A stretch of DNA of 64,000 nt from Thalassotalea mangrovi. Lineage in GTDB: Bacteria; Pseudomonadota; Gammaproteobacteria; Enterobacterales; Alteromonadaceae. A model generated the notes under the pieces. The model was not told the DNA's origin and did no database searches. It worked only from the letters and a program-made list of their open reading frames with translations. Shown here in pieces: positions 1-9,358 of the stretch. The position numbers and the translations under genes were made by a program. The stretch is from NCBI RefSeq assembly GCF_005116735.1, contig NZ_SWDB01000002.1, forward strand, positions 1-64,000, in the 5' to 3' direction. Numbering within the stretch: the first letter of the stretch is position 1; each line of letters begins with the position of its first letter.

Positions 1-1449
1 CAACATCCCCATCGTTTTAGGGGCAAGTTTGTCCATCAATAGGGTATTGGTTGGCCGGTTACCCTCGTGCACCTTATGCGGCGCCACTTTATCAATGTAA
101 TTCTGATTATGGCCCTTAGCGGCCAGTTCAGCGCGAATTTCCTCTTCGTTAACACCGGTCATCATCGCCTCTGACTGGGCGAAGAAGTTCGCCATCAGGA
201 TATCGTGATGGCCTTCGACATTGGCGACACTTTCCACGGAACCGATAAAATCCGCTGGAACGATATTATTGCTCTGGTGTAAATACTGATAAAACGCATG
301 TTGACCATTGATACCGATTTCGCCCCAGATAGTGGGTACGGTTGGGTAGGGAACCACTTCACCTGACATATTGACATGCTTACCATTACTTTCCATTTCC
401 GCTTGCTGTAAATAAGCGGTTAAACGATGTAACGGCTGGTCATAAGGCAGGATAGCCTGAGACTGCGCCCCTAAAAATGTACAGTTCCAAAGACTTAATA
501 ATGCCATGATAACCGGCACATTCTGTTCCAGTGGAGCCTGTTGAAAATGTTCATCGACCAGATGTGCGCCGTCGAGCAATTCAACAAATGCGTCAAAACC
601 TAGATAAAGTGCAATGGGTAAACCGATAGCGGACCATAGTGAGAAACGCCCACCGACCCAGTCCCACATATCGAATATATTGTCCTGGCTAATGCCAAAT
701 GCCGTGACTTTTTCGGTATTGGTCGATACGGCAACAAAGTGTTTGGCGATCGCTGCGCGATCGGCGGCGCTCGCCATTAACCAGTTGACCGCGGTGTTGG
801 CATTGGTCATGGTTTCCGAGGTGGTAAAGGTTTTGCTCGATACTACAAATAACACGGTTTCTGGGTCGATATTGCTAAGCACATCGGCAATCTGGTTGCC
901 GTCAACATTCGACACGTAATGAACATTCAGCGTGCCATCGCCATAGTGTTTCAAGGCTTCGGTGGTCATTTGCGGGCCAAGGTTTGAGCCGCCAACTCCG
1001 ATACTGACCACGTCGGTAATGGTTTTACCGGTGTAACCTAACCAGGCGCCACTGTGCACTTTTTCACAGAAGGCGCGCATTTTTTCCAATTCTGCCCGGA
1101 CCTGAGCACGAACGTCGACGCCATCAACAACTAAAGGCTGGTCACTGCGATTACGCAACGCGACGTGCAGGACTGAACGATCTTCCGTGATATTGATGCG
1201 TTCACCACGGAACATTTTTTCACGCCAGTTTTCCAGGTCGCACTCGCGCGCCAGGTTAAATAATGCCGTCATCGTCGCATCGTCAATCAGGTTCTTTGAA
1301 TAATCAAAAAGCAGTGATGGTAATGACAGGGAGAATCGCTCAAAGCGGTTCTGATCGGCGGCAAACATATCTCTCATATGCACAGATTTCATTTTCTCTG
1401 CCTGTACCTGAAGCGCCTGCCAGCCAGGAAGTTGGGTTCTTAATGCCAT
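1..1449 (-). CDS. pgi: Glucose-6-phosphate isomerase (C-terminus cut by window edge)
   Basis: Interconverts glucose 6-phosphate and fructose 6-phosphate in the cytosol. I translated the minus strand by eye from the ATG at 1447-1449; it begins MALRTQLPGWQALQVQAEKM and stays open for 483 codons to base 1. Family landmarks visible are GVGGSNLGPQ (sugar-phosphate binding), the VSSKTFTTSET phosphate loop, and GGRFSLWSAIGL with the downstream WGEIGINGQHAFYQ segment, which matches the PGI signature. About 65 residues of the usual ~549 lie outside the window. The gene sits 20 bp downstream of tkt on the same strand, so the two glycolysis/pentose-phosphate genes are probably co-transcribed. Family assignment is very secure. 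Confidence 0.95.
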   Translation of the reverse strand, partial: MALRTQLPGWQALQVQAEKMKSVHMRDMFAADQNRFERFSLSLPSLLFDYSKNLIDDATMTALFNLARECDLENWREKMFRGERINITEDRSVLHVALRNRSDQPLVVDGVDVRAQVRAELEKMRAFCEKVHSGAWLGYTGKTITDVVSIGVGGSNLGPQMTTEALKHYGDGTLNVHYVSNVDGNQIADVLSNIDPETVLFVVSSKTFTTSETMTNANTAVNWLMASAADRAAIAKHFVAVSTNTEKVTAFGISQDNIFDMWDWVGGRFSLWSAIGLPIALYLGFDAFVELLDGAHLVDEHFQQAPLEQNVPVIMALLSLWNCTFLGAQSQAILPYDQPLHRLTAYLQQAEMESNGKHVNMSGEVVPYPTVPTIWGEIGINGQHAFYQYLHQSNNIVPADFIGSVESVANVEGHHDILMANFFAQSEAMMTGVNEEEIRAELAAKGHNQNYIDKVAPHKVHEGNRPTNTLLMDKLAPKTMGML

Positions 1450-1469
1450 AGAATTTATTCCTTGTTCCT

Positions 1470-3479
1470 TTATTGGTTGTTGGCGATCAGTTGCTTAGCT
1501 TTTGCGGTAACATTGTCCAGATTAAAACCAAAGTGATCCATTAATACCCCGCCAGGAGCAGACTCTCCGAAGGTGGTCATGCCAACCACATCACCCTGTT
1601 TGCCGACATATTTGTGCCAGAAATCCACATGCGCGGCTTCAACGGCCAGGACATTGATAACCTGGTCAGGTAAAACCTGCTGTTGGTACGCTTTGTCCTG
1701 CTGGTCGAATACGGTCGTGCTCGGCATTGAAACCAGTCGGGCATTGATGCCTTGTTGTTGCAGAGCCTTAACAGCCTGGGCGGCAAGTTCAACTTCCGAG
1801 CCAGTGGCAATGATAATAATATCCGGTGTGCCTTCGCTGTCGATCAGGATATAGCCACCTTTGCTGACGTTCGCTAGTTGCTCATCTGAACGTGCCTGGT
1901 GGGTTAAGCCCTGGCGGGAAAATACCAGCGCGGTTGGCGCTTGCTGATTTTCGATGGCTGCTTTCCAGGCGACAGCAGATTCTGCTGCATCACATGGGCG
2001 CCATGTGGTCAGGTTCGGCGTCATTCGTAAGTTTGCCAGTTGCTCAACTGGTTGGTGGGTCGGACCGTCTTCACCCTGGCCAATGGAGTCATGGGTATAG
2101 ACGAATATGTTTTGAATGCCCATCAGCGCTGACATGCGTACCGCATTACGTGCGTATTCCATAAACATCAGGAATGTAGCCCCGTAATTAATGAAGCCAT
2201 CATGTAATGAGATACCATTCATGATCGCACTCATGCCAAATTCACGCACCCCGTAAAACAGGTAATTACCACTGGCATCATCGGCTTTGATGGCTTTAGA
2301 GCCCGACCATAAGGTCAGGTTGGAACCGGCAAGGTCGGCGCTGCCGCCTAACAATTCGGGTAACAGTGGTGCGAACGCTTCGATGCTGTTTTGCGACGCT
2401 TTACGGCTGGCGATATTCGCCATCTGCTGCTGACATTGGGCAATAAAGGCATCTGCTTTAGCGCTGAAGTCTTTCGGTAATGCTTTGTCGATAACACGCC
2501 GGGTAAATTCCTGGGCAAGTTCGGGGTGTGCTTGTCGATAAGCGTCAAAACGCTGCTGCCAGTCTTGTTCTGCCTGAGCACCGGCATCTTTATGATCCCA
2601 GCCTTGATAGACGTCATCTGGAATGACGAACTCTGGCTCATGCCAGTTAAGGAAATCCCGGGCAGCGGCAATTTCTTCTTCACCTAATGGTGCGCCGTGA
2701 CAGTCGTGAGAACCGGACTTGTTCGGTGCGCCAAAGCCGATAATGGTTTTCGCACAGATTAAGGTTGGTTTATCGGTTACCGATTGTGCTTGCTTAATTG
2801 CCGCGCTGATTTTTTCAGGATCGTGACCATCAACATCAGCGATAACATGCCAACCGTATGCCTTAAAGCGTTCCGGGGTATTGTCGGTAAACCAGCCTTC
2901 AACATGCCCGTCGATAGAAATGCCATTATCATCCCAAAACGCAATCAGTTTGCCCAGGCCAAGGGTGCCGGCTAATGAACAGGCTTCATGAGAAATGCCT
3001 TCCATCAGGCAGCCATCGCCAAGGAAGCAGTAGGTGAAGTGATCAACAATATCGTGACCTTCTTGGTTAAATTGCGCCGCCAGGGTTTTTTCTGCAATCG
3101 CCATACCTACAGCATTAGCAATTCCCGCGCCCAAAGGACCTGTAGTGGTTTCAACGCCTGGAGTGTAACCATATTCAGGATGGCCCGGGGTTTTTGAATG
3201 TAACTGACGGAAATTTTTCAGCTCTTCCATCGGTAAATCGTAACCACTCAAGTGTAACAGCGAATAAATTAGCATTGAGCCATGGCCATTGGAGAGGATA
3301 AACCGGTCGCGGTCCGGAAAGTTCGGATTCTGTGGATTGTGCTTTAAAAAGTCATTCCATAGTACTTCAGCGATATCCGCCATTCCCATTGGGGCCCCCG
3401 GGTGACCCGAGTTGGCTTGTTGTACAGCATCCATGCTCAAAGCGCGGATGGCATTGGCTAATTGTTTGCGCGAGGTCAT
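1470..3479 (-). CDS. tkt: Transketolase
   Basis: Thiamine-diphosphate enzyme of the non-oxidative pentose phosphate pathway that moves two-carbon units between sugar phosphates. The 669-residue product has full length for the bacterial family. The N-terminal substrate motif SGHPGAPMG is at residues 24-32 and the ThDP/Mg motif begins GDG at 154-156. The central region carries [10 protein letters not shown], and the C-terminal domain carries TGSEVELA and GESAPGG. The ATG at 3477-3479 is preceded by AAGG ten bases upstream. It reads toward pgi with a 20-bp gap; both feed fructose 6-phosphate metabolism next to the sugar transporters at 4.1-7.2 kb. No truncation or frameshift seen. Confidence 0.96.
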   Translation of the reverse strand: MTSRKQLANAIRALSMDAVQQANSGHPGAPMGMADIAEVLWNDFLKHNPQNPNFPDRDRFILSNGHGSMLIYSLLHLSGYDLPMEELKNFRQLHSKTPGHPEYGYTPGVETTTGPLGAGIANAVGMAIAEKTLAAQFNQEGHDIVDHFTYCFLGDGCLMEGISHEACSLAGTLGLGKLIAFWDDNGISIDGHVEGWFTDNTPERFKAYGWHVIADVDGHDPEKISAAIKQAQSVTDKPTLICAKTIIGFGAPNKSGSHDCHGAPLGEEEIAAARDFLNWHEPEFVIPDDVYQGWDHKDAGAQAEQDWQQRFDAYRQAHPELAQEFTRRVIDKALPKDFSAKADAFIAQCQQQMANIASRKASQNSIEAFAPLLPELLGGSADLAGSNLTLWSGSKAIKADDASGNYLFYGVREFGMSAIMNGISLHDGFINYGATFLMFMEYARNAVRMSALMGIQNIFVYTHDSIGQGEDGPTHQPVEQLANLRMTPNLTTWRPCDAAESAVAWKAAIENQQAPTALVFSRQGLTHQARSDEQLANVSKGGYILIDSEGTPDIIIIATGSEVELAAQAVKALQQQGINARLVSMPSTTVFDQQDKAYQQQVLPDQVINVLAVEAAHVDFWHKYVGKQGDVVGMTTFGESAPGGVLMDHFGFNLDNVTAKAKQLIANNQ

Positions 3480-4101
3480 CTGTTACTTACCTTAGTTTAC
3501 GTATTGAATTGAATGTATGGATAAAAGTTATCGGATATTGAACCGAACAATGATTGCATGCTAAGCCGGCATATTAGCACGTTAACCGCTGAAGTCACTA
3601 TCACCGCAGTTATAATCAAGCACTTAAGGTTATGGCCAGCCTGGCATACAAGGTTTTTCGAGTATTTGCTCCAGCTTAACCTGAACTAAGGTGTGATTGC
3701 CAATAACGGGTGATAATTTATTGAACATTAGACCAGCTAATGTCATTGCAGTAATGTGGCTTGATATTTAATTATTTAAAAGTCACGAGTTGCCGAGCTT
3801 ACCTGTTAATTCTTAATGCCAGATACAGGCGGCGGAGGGTGAGGGATGAATTTGACGGATGATGACAGGATCGCACTTGGTTTAATCATATGAACAGGTT
3901 ATTGTTGTGCAATCGCGGTGTAATCGGTGAATGGGTAAGCATAATCCAGTAACCTGGTGTTAATGCTTAGCCAATGATTAACTTGGCCGCCTGTTTGTGG
4001 TTAAATATTCCACGGCTACATAAAAATTTATATGCGCATTGACATGCCCGGGTGCAACTGAGTGATGAGCGCGTTAACGAGACAACAATAAGAATATAAC
4101 C
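3480..4101. other. Long intergenic region between tkt and the sugar porter
   Basis: 622 bp between divergent genes, with no ORF that looks coding. It must hold the tkt promoter (minus) and the porter promoter (plus). A TTGACA box lies at 4039-4044 but no convincing -10 follows. A weak dyad GTGG-N9-CCAC at 3997-4013 could be an operator; only the arms are symmetric. I recognise no riboswitch or structured RNA. Confidence 0.4.
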
Positions 4102-5664
4102 ATGACCAAAGCATTACCCTCCAGTTTTACCATTGCTCTGATTGTCTCCCTCGGTGGCTTTGTCTTCGGCTTTGACGCGTCAGTCATATCCGGGGTAAAT
4201 AGTTATGTATCCCTTGAATTTGATATTAACGAATGGCAATTGGGATTCCTGGTTGGCGTACCCACTTTGGGCGCGGCCATTGCGTCTTTGGTGGCGGGGA
4301 CAGTAAGTGATCGTATTGGTCGGCGAAAAGTCCTGCTTAGTATTGCCGGTTTGTATGTGGTTTCAGCATTGCTTTCAGCGTTAGCATCCAGCTACTGGGT
4401 TTTGGTTGCGGCGCGCACGCTCGGTGGTTTCGCCTTTGCCTCACTGGTACTGGCACCGGTCTATATAGCCGAGATTTCCACAGCCAGTCACCGCGGGAAA
4501 ATGATCTCGATAAATCAATTTAACATCGTCATAGGGATTTCTGCAGCTTACTTTGCCAATTACTATCTGTTGAATCTTGCTCAGCAAGGAGGCGAATGGG
4601 CCACTGCACTGGGTATCACAGATAACGTCTGGCGTTGGATGCTGGGCATCGAAGTCATTCCTGCGGCACTGTTTCTGCTACTGTTAACACGGATCCCGGA
4701 AAGCCCGAGATTTCTGGCGTTGAATAATCAGAAGGAGCAGGCCCGGCAGGTCTTAATTCAGTTACATGGTGAGCGCGCCATGCTCCATGAGATGGCTGAA
4801 ATCGAGGAAAAGTCACACCACAAAAAGGCCCGGCTGCTAGATAGCTTCAAGGAGCTGTTTTCTTCTAAAATGCGCAAGGTACTAAGTATCGGCATCATCA
4901 TTGCTGTGGTACAGCAAATTACCGGCGTTAATGCGATCTATTTCTATGCTCCCACCATTTTTGAACAAAGTGGTGTGGGCACCAATGCCGCTTTTGCACA
5001 GGCGATTTGGGTCGGTATTATCAACGTTTTGTTTACCGTTGTGGCGATGCTGCTCATTGATAAAGTAGGCCGTAAGCCTTTGTTGATTGTCGGCTTGACC
5101 GGCATCTTTATCAGTATGAGCCTTGTTTCCTATGGATTTAAAAATGCAACCTATCAATTAACCGCAGAGCAGGTCACGCAGTTGCCCATCGAGGCGAGCA
5201 AGTTGGATCATGTCGTTGGCGTTAACTATGCAGATGACCTTGCCTTTAAGGATGCGATAAAAGAATCTTTGTCGCCGCGAGAATTTAAAGTTAATGAAGC
5301 GAAGTTAATTCAGTCAGCGATTAATATTCAGCCCGAGCTGGTACTGTTTGGTATCCTCGGATTTGTTGCGTCATTTGCGGTTAGTTTAGGGCCGGTGATG
5401 TGGGTGTTGCTGGCGGAAATATTCCCCAATCATATGCGAGGCATTGCCATTGCCGTCACTGGCTTGATCAATTCTGCCGTAAGTTTTACCGTGCAGTTAA
5501 TGTTTCCCTGGGAAATTAACTATTTAGGTACAGCAATGACCTTTTTGCTTTGTGGTATATTCGCTGTCATTGGGTTGTTCCTGGTAATGTATTTACTTCC
5601 TGAAACCAAAAGTAAATCCCTGGAACAGATAGAACTGGAATTGATACCAGGTCGAGTGGCTTAA
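4102..5664 (+). CDS. MFS sugar porter with enlarged periplasmic loop
   Basis: Predicted inner-membrane sugar symporter of the MFS sugar-porter family (XylE/GalP type); the substrate cannot be read from sequence. Family signatures are FGFDASVISG in helix 1, DRIGRRK after helix 2, PESPRFLAL at the centre, DKVGRKP between helices 8 and 9, and the C-terminal PETKSKSLEQIE. At 520 residues it is longer than its neighbour (471). The excess lies between helices 9 and 10 (about residues 346-408), a charged hydrophilic stretch where the neighbour has only about 20 residues. By family topology this loop faces the periplasm. The second porter follows 162 bp downstream on the same strand. Confidence 0.88.
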   Translation: MTKALPSSFTIALIVSLGGFVFGFDASVISGVNSYVSLEFDINEWQLGFLVGVPTLGAAIASLVAGTVSDRIGRRKVLLSIAGLYVVSALLSALASSYWVLVAARTLGGFAFASLVLAPVYIAEISTASHRGKMISINQFNIVIGISAAYFANYYLLNLAQQGGEWATALGITDNVWRWMLGIEVIPAALFLLLLTRIPESPRFLALNNQKEQARQVLIQLHGERAMLHEMAEIEEKSHHKKARLLDSFKELFSSKMRKVLSIGIIIAVVQQITGVNAIYFYAPTIFEQSGVGTNAAFAQAIWVGIINVLFTVVAMLLIDKVGRKPLLIVGLTGIFISMSLVSYGFKNATYQLTAEQVTQLPIEASKLDHVVGVNYADDLAFKDAIKESLSPREFKVNEAKLIQSAINIQPELVLFGILGFVASFAVSLGPVMWVLLAEIFPNHMRGIAIAVTGLINSAVSFTVQLMFPWEINYLGTAMTFLLCGIFAVIGLFLVMYLLPETKSKSLEQIELELIPGRVA

Positions 5665-5826
5665 CAAGAGTCGCTGCGGTGTCAGGCGGTTTCGTTACAA
5701 CATAACGAGCGTTTGAACGCTATGAAAACAGATGCTTATTTTTCAGGCTCGAAACTGTCAACTACAATAAATCGTAGCCGTTGAGTATGTAGTCGCTCGG
5801 CACCGTCAATCCAAGAGGAAGTCAAT

Positions 5827-7242
5827 GTGAACCAACAAGCCATCGCTGAACCGGAAGAAAATATTGGCTTTATCATACTGATCAGTTGCGTTGCCACCAT
5901 TGGCGGTTTTTTATTTGGTTTCGATTCCGGGGTTATCAATGGCACGGTAGACGGGCTGCAAAAGGCGTTTAACTCCGATAGTGTTGGTACTGGCTTTAAT
6001 GTCGCCAGTATGTTGCTTGGTTGTGCGGTCGGCGCGTTTTTTGCCGCCAGGCTGGCGGATATTTTCGGTCGTAAAACCCTGTTAGTTGTTGCCGCAATCT
6101 GTTTTATCGTTAGTGCGTTCGGCTCCGGGATGTCAGCGAGCAGTGGCGAATTCATTTTTTATCGCATTATCGGCGGCCTGGCAGTGGGGGCAGCGAGTGT
6201 CCTGGCGCCTGCTTATATTGCCGAAGTGGCACCGGCCAGAATGCGTGGTGCACTGGCGACGATTCAGCAGATTGCCATTATCAGTGGTTTGTTTCTGGCA
6301 TTCGTCAGCAATTACGTCCTGGCTAAAACGGCTGGTCAGTCTACGGCCGAGTTCTGGTTGGGTTTTCAGGCGTGGCGCTGGATGTTCTGGATGGAGTTAA
6401 TTCCCGCCTCGTTATTTTTTATCCTGTTGATGTTGATACCAGAGAGTCCCCGTTACCTGATTATCAAACAGCGCTTTGCCCAGGCGGAGCAGGTACTGGT
6501 GAAACTCTACGGCGAGGTAGAAGGCAAGAGTCACCTTAATACCATTCGTGAATCGCTGGCAAGGTTTGATCACCGTCCCAGTCTTGCCGATTTACTCGAT
6601 AAAGCTACCGGCAAAGTTCGCCCACTGGTCTGGATAGGTATTGGCCTGGCTGTATTCCAGCAATTTGTTGGCATTAACGTGGTGTTTTATTATGGCGCGG
6701 TGCTGTGGCAGGCCGTTGGTTTTACCGAGTCTGATGCGTTGCAGATTAATGTGATCTCAGGGGCGGTCAGTATAGCTGCCTGTATTGTCACCGTATTGCT
6801 TATTGATCGTATCGGCCGCAAGCCGATTTTGCTGATTGGTTCGACAGGCATGGCGGTGTCGCTGGCGTTAATGGTGTTTGCTTTTGCCAATGCTACCGTT
6901 GGCCAGGGGGGTAAGCTGGCATTAGGCGACTATGGCACCCTGGCATTGGTCAGCGCCAATCTCTATGTTATTTTCTTTAACTTCTCCTGGGGTCCGGTAA
7001 TGTGGGTAATGCTCGGCGAGATGTTTCCCAATCAGCTGCGTGGCTCGGCGCTGGCGATTGCCGGTCTGGCGCAATGGCTGGCTAATTTTGCCATTACCAT
7101 ATCGTTCCCGGTGATGTTAACCGGTATCGGATTGGCGGGGGCATACGGTTTCTACACCTTAGGGGCAATCCTTTCCGCTTTCTTTGTATTCAGGTATGTG
7201 CATGAAACTAAAGGTAAAGAGCTGGAAGACATGAAGGCCTGA
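5827..7242 (+). CDS. MFS sugar porter
   Basis: Predicted sugar/proton symporter of the inner membrane, 471 residues, the usual size for this family. It shows FGFDSGVINGT in helix 1, ADIFGRKT after helix 2, PESPRYLI at the centre, DRIGRKP between helices 8 and 9, and ends HETKGKELEDM. The start is GTG at 5827: the overlapping ATG at 5825 is followed at once by a stop, and AAGAGGAAG just upstream gives a good ribosome binding site. It is a diverged relative of the porter just upstream, so the pair looks like an old tandem duplication. With pgi and tkt nearby, a role in hexose or pentose uptake is a reasonable inference. Confidence 0.9.
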   Translation: MNQQAIAEPEENIGFIILISCVATIGGFLFGFDSGVINGTVDGLQKAFNSDSVGTGFNVASMLLGCAVGAFFAARLADIFGRKTLLVVAAICFIVSAFGSGMSASSGEFIFYRIIGGLAVGAASVLAPAYIAEVAPARMRGALATIQQIAIISGLFLAFVSNYVLAKTAGQSTAEFWLGFQAWRWMFWMELIPASLFFILLMLIPESPRYLIIKQRFAQAEQVLVKLYGEVEGKSHLNTIRESLARFDHRPSLADLLDKATGKVRPLVWIGIGLAVFQQFVGINVVFYYGAVLWQAVGFTESDALQINVISGAVSIAACIVTVLLIDRIGRKPILLIGSTGMAVSLALMVFAFANATVGQGGKLALGDYGTLALVSANLYVIFFNFSWGPVMWVMLGEMFPNQLRGSALAIAGLAQWLANFAITISFPVMLTGIGLAGAYGFYTLGAILSAFFVFRYVHETKGKELEDMKA

Positions 7243-7627
7243 ACACCTTGCTCATTCCGACAAGCTTGTGCTGAATTGCAGTTGTGCACGCCTGTCGCCT
7301 TATTACATCGCTGTTAAGTTGTAATTTAACGTAATCTTCAATGACTCTACGACGGCTTTTCTGATAAAATCGCTAAGGTTTTTACGCACAAGATCCTGAT
7401 TTAACCTTAGTGATCTGACAAAACTCCATAATTTCAAAAACTTCTCGAAACCGCCCATTTTTACGGCATTTTTACACGGGTTTTTAATTGCCTATCAAGC
7501 TTGACAGTCCTTTACCCTTATCACTAAACTGTGCAAATGTGGGAAAAAGTGGAAAAAAGTGGATCTTTGTGTGATCTTTACTATAGTGAAATTGAATTAG
7601 CCCATATTAACGAATAAAAAAAGGCTT
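7243..7627. promoter_or_regulatory. mra/dcw promoter region
   Basis: 385 bp upstream of mraZ with no coding ORF. TTGACA at 7501-7506 followed after 18 bp by TAAACT at 7525-7530 is a plausible sigma-70 promoter for the division cluster, just upstream of the MraZ boxes. The first 250 bp show nothing I recognise; no RNase P RNA or other structured RNA was seen. Confidence 0.5.
7539..7573 (+). promoter_or_regulatory. MraZ-binding repeats (mra operator)
   Basis: Four direct repeats on a strict 10-bp period: GTGGG (7539), GTGGA (7549), GTGGA (7559) and GTGTG (7569), separated by five-base A- or T-rich spacers. This is the arrangement known for MraZ operators (TGGG-type repeats with 5-nt spacers) upstream of mraZ. 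The placement 55 bp before mraZ and just downstream of the putative promoter fits autorepression. The last copy is degenerate. Confidence 0.85.
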
Positions 7628-8086
7628 ATGTTTAGAGGCGCAAACAAGGTTACCCTGGACAGCAAATCCCGACTCACAATACCTACCCGGTATCGTGAGG
7701 TTTTGTGTGGGGATTTTTCAGGAAAACTGGTTTGCACCGTAGACATCCAGAACCCGTGTTTACTTCTTTACCCATTAGCCGAATGGGAAGAGATCGAATT
7801 AAAGCTGTCCCGATTATCGAGCATGATCCCGCAAGAGCGTATGTTTCAACAGGTGTTACTGGGCAATGCAACCGAATGTGATATGGACAAAAATGGTCGT
7901 TTGCTGATCAGTCCGGTATTGCGCGAACACGCAAATCTTAACAAAGCCTGCATGCTGGTCGGTCAGTTCAATAAATTTGAAATCTGGGATGAGCAGCGCT
8001 GGCAGCAGCAGATGCAACAAGGGATCGCCAGCATTCAGTCGGGCGATTTTGAATTAACAGAACGGTTAGAGGATTTTTCACTGTAA
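7628..8086 (+). CDS. mraZ: Transcriptional regulator MraZ
   Basis: DNA-binding regulator of the division and cell-wall cluster; in characterised bacteria it represses its own operon. The 152-residue product has the typical length and two AbrB-like halves: the first starts [20 protein letters not shown], the second has the matching [18 protein letters not shown]. Each half has the conserved D-x-K/N-x-R turn. It is first in the operon and overlooks the GTGG repeats upstream. The rsmH start follows the stop codon by one base, indicating tight co-expression. Confidence 0.95.
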   Translation: MFRGANKVTLDSKSRLTIPTRYREVLCGDFSGKLVCTVDIQNPCLLLYPLAEWEEIELKLSRLSSMIPQERMFQQVLLGNATECDMDKNGRLLISPVLREHANLNKACMLVGQFNKFEIWDEQRWQQQMQQGIASIQSGDFELTERLEDFSL

Positions 8087-8087
8087 T

Positions 8088-9029
8088 ATGGCTCAAGAAT
8101 TTACACATATTTCGGTCCTGTTGCAGGAAGCCATTGATGGTTTGGCAATCAAACCAGACGGTACCTATATCGATTGTACGTTTGGTCGTGGCGGCCATTC
8201 TGGTCTGATTCTCAATCACCTTGGCGACAATGGACGCTTAGTGGCAATCGATCGCGATTTAACGGCGATCGAAGCGGCGCAAAAATATGCCGATGATAAA
8301 CGCTTTCAGATTGTCCACAACGGCTTTGCTGAACTGGCAAGTATTGCCAATGATTTAGATCTAGTTAACCAGGTTGATGGCATCCTCCTCGACCTTGGTG
8401 TTTCCTCGCCACAACTTGATGATGCCAGCCGTGGTTTCAGCTTTATGAAAGACGGCCCATTGGATATGCGTATGGATACCAGCAAAGGTCAGACGGCTGC
8501 CGAATGGCTTGCGCATGCGGACGTCGAAGATATTACCTGGGTATTGCGTACCTTTGGCGAGGAAAAGCATGCCTGGCGTATTGCTAACGCTATTGTTGAT
8601 GCCCGCGCTGAGCAGGAAATTACAACGACGTCACAACTGGCGAAAATTATTGCCACCGCAGCGCCCCAGCGCGAGATTAAGAAACATCCGGCAACCCGCA
8701 GTTTTCAGGCCATTCGCATATACATTAATAGCGAGCTTGAGCAAATTGAAACCGCCTTAGCGGCTGCACTGGATGTACTCAAAAGTGGTGGTCGGTTAGT
8801 GGTTATCAGTTTCCATTCCCTGGAAGACAGACTGGTGAAACAGTTTATGAAGAAGCATAGCCAGGGCAAGCAGGTACCACGAGGCCTGCCGATCGCAGAA
8901 CAGGAACTGCAAAAAGGTAAAAAACTGAGCCTGGTTGGCCGTAAGCAGAAACCGGGCAAGAGTGAAGTAGAGGAAAATGTTCGCTCAAGAAGTTCGGTAC
9001 TGCGAGTCGCGGAACGACTAGAAAAATAA
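8088..9029 (+). CDS. rsmH: 16S rRNA (cytosine(1402)-N(4))-methyltransferase
   Basis: Methylates N4 of C1402 in 16S rRNA using S-adenosylmethionine. The 313-residue length is standard. The SAM-binding motif [10 protein letters not shown] is at residues 29-38; [23 protein letters not shown] and the C-terminal [11 protein letters not shown] segment are all characteristic of the family. It lies in its usual slot, second in the dcw cluster between mraZ and ftsL, one base after the mraZ stop and 14 bp before ftsL. No anomalies. Confidence 0.96.
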   Translation: MAQEFTHISVLLQEAIDGLAIKPDGTYIDCTFGRGGHSGLILNHLGDNGRLVAIDRDLTAIEAAQKYADDKRFQIVHNGFAELASIANDLDLVNQVDGILLDLGVSSPQLDDASRGFSFMKDGPLDMRMDTSKGQTAAEWLAHADVEDITWVLRTFGEEKHAWRIANAIVDARAEQEITTTSQLAKIIATAAPQREIKKHPATRSFQAIRIYINSELEQIETALAAALDVLKSGGRLVVISFHSLEDRLVKQFMKKHSQGKQVPRGLPIAEQELQKGKKLSLVGRKQKPGKSEVEENVRSRSSVLRVAERLEK

Positions 9030-9043
9030 TCAACGGAGTTGGC

Positions 9044-9358
9044 ATGGCAGAGCGAAAGCCAGGGCTTGGCAGACAGATATGGGAAGACATCTATGAGCAC
9101 AAGTTCACCTATGGATTGATGTTTGCTTTGTTACTGTCGGCGTTTGCGGTGATTTATTTTACCCACTTAAATCGCCAGACCACGACCGAGCTTGATGAAT
9201 TGCTCAGTCATAAAGACCGGCTTAATATGCAGTGGCGCAATTTGATTCTCGAACAAAGCGCGCTGGCCGAGCACAGTGAAATAGAACAAAAAGCCCAGGG
9301 CTTTTTGATGATGACCAGGCCTTTGGCAAAAGACGAAAAAATAATAAAAATACCATGA
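9044..9358 (+). CDS. ftsL: Cell division protein FtsL
   Basis: Small bitopic divisome protein that works with FtsB and FtsQ to activate septal synthesis by FtsW/FtsI. The 104-residue product has a short cytosolic N-terminus, one hydrophobic segment (about residues 24-41, YGLMFALLLSAFAVIYF) and a periplasmic coiled-coil-like region with ELDELLSHKDRLNMQWRNL. Sequence conservation in FtsL is low, so position between rsmH and ftsI carries weight. CGGAG lies six bases before the ATG. It overlaps ftsI by four bases. Confidence 0.92.
   Translation: MAERKPGLGRQIWEDIYEHKFTYGLMFALLLSAFAVIYFTHLNRQTTTELDELLSHKDRLNMQWRNLILEQSALAEHSEIEQKAQGFLMMTRPLAKDEKIIKIP

Noticed and set aside
3997-4013. GTGG-N9-CCAC operator before the first sugar porter
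   Set aside because: Only four-base arms match and the centre is not symmetric; mentioned in the region entry but not called as a site.
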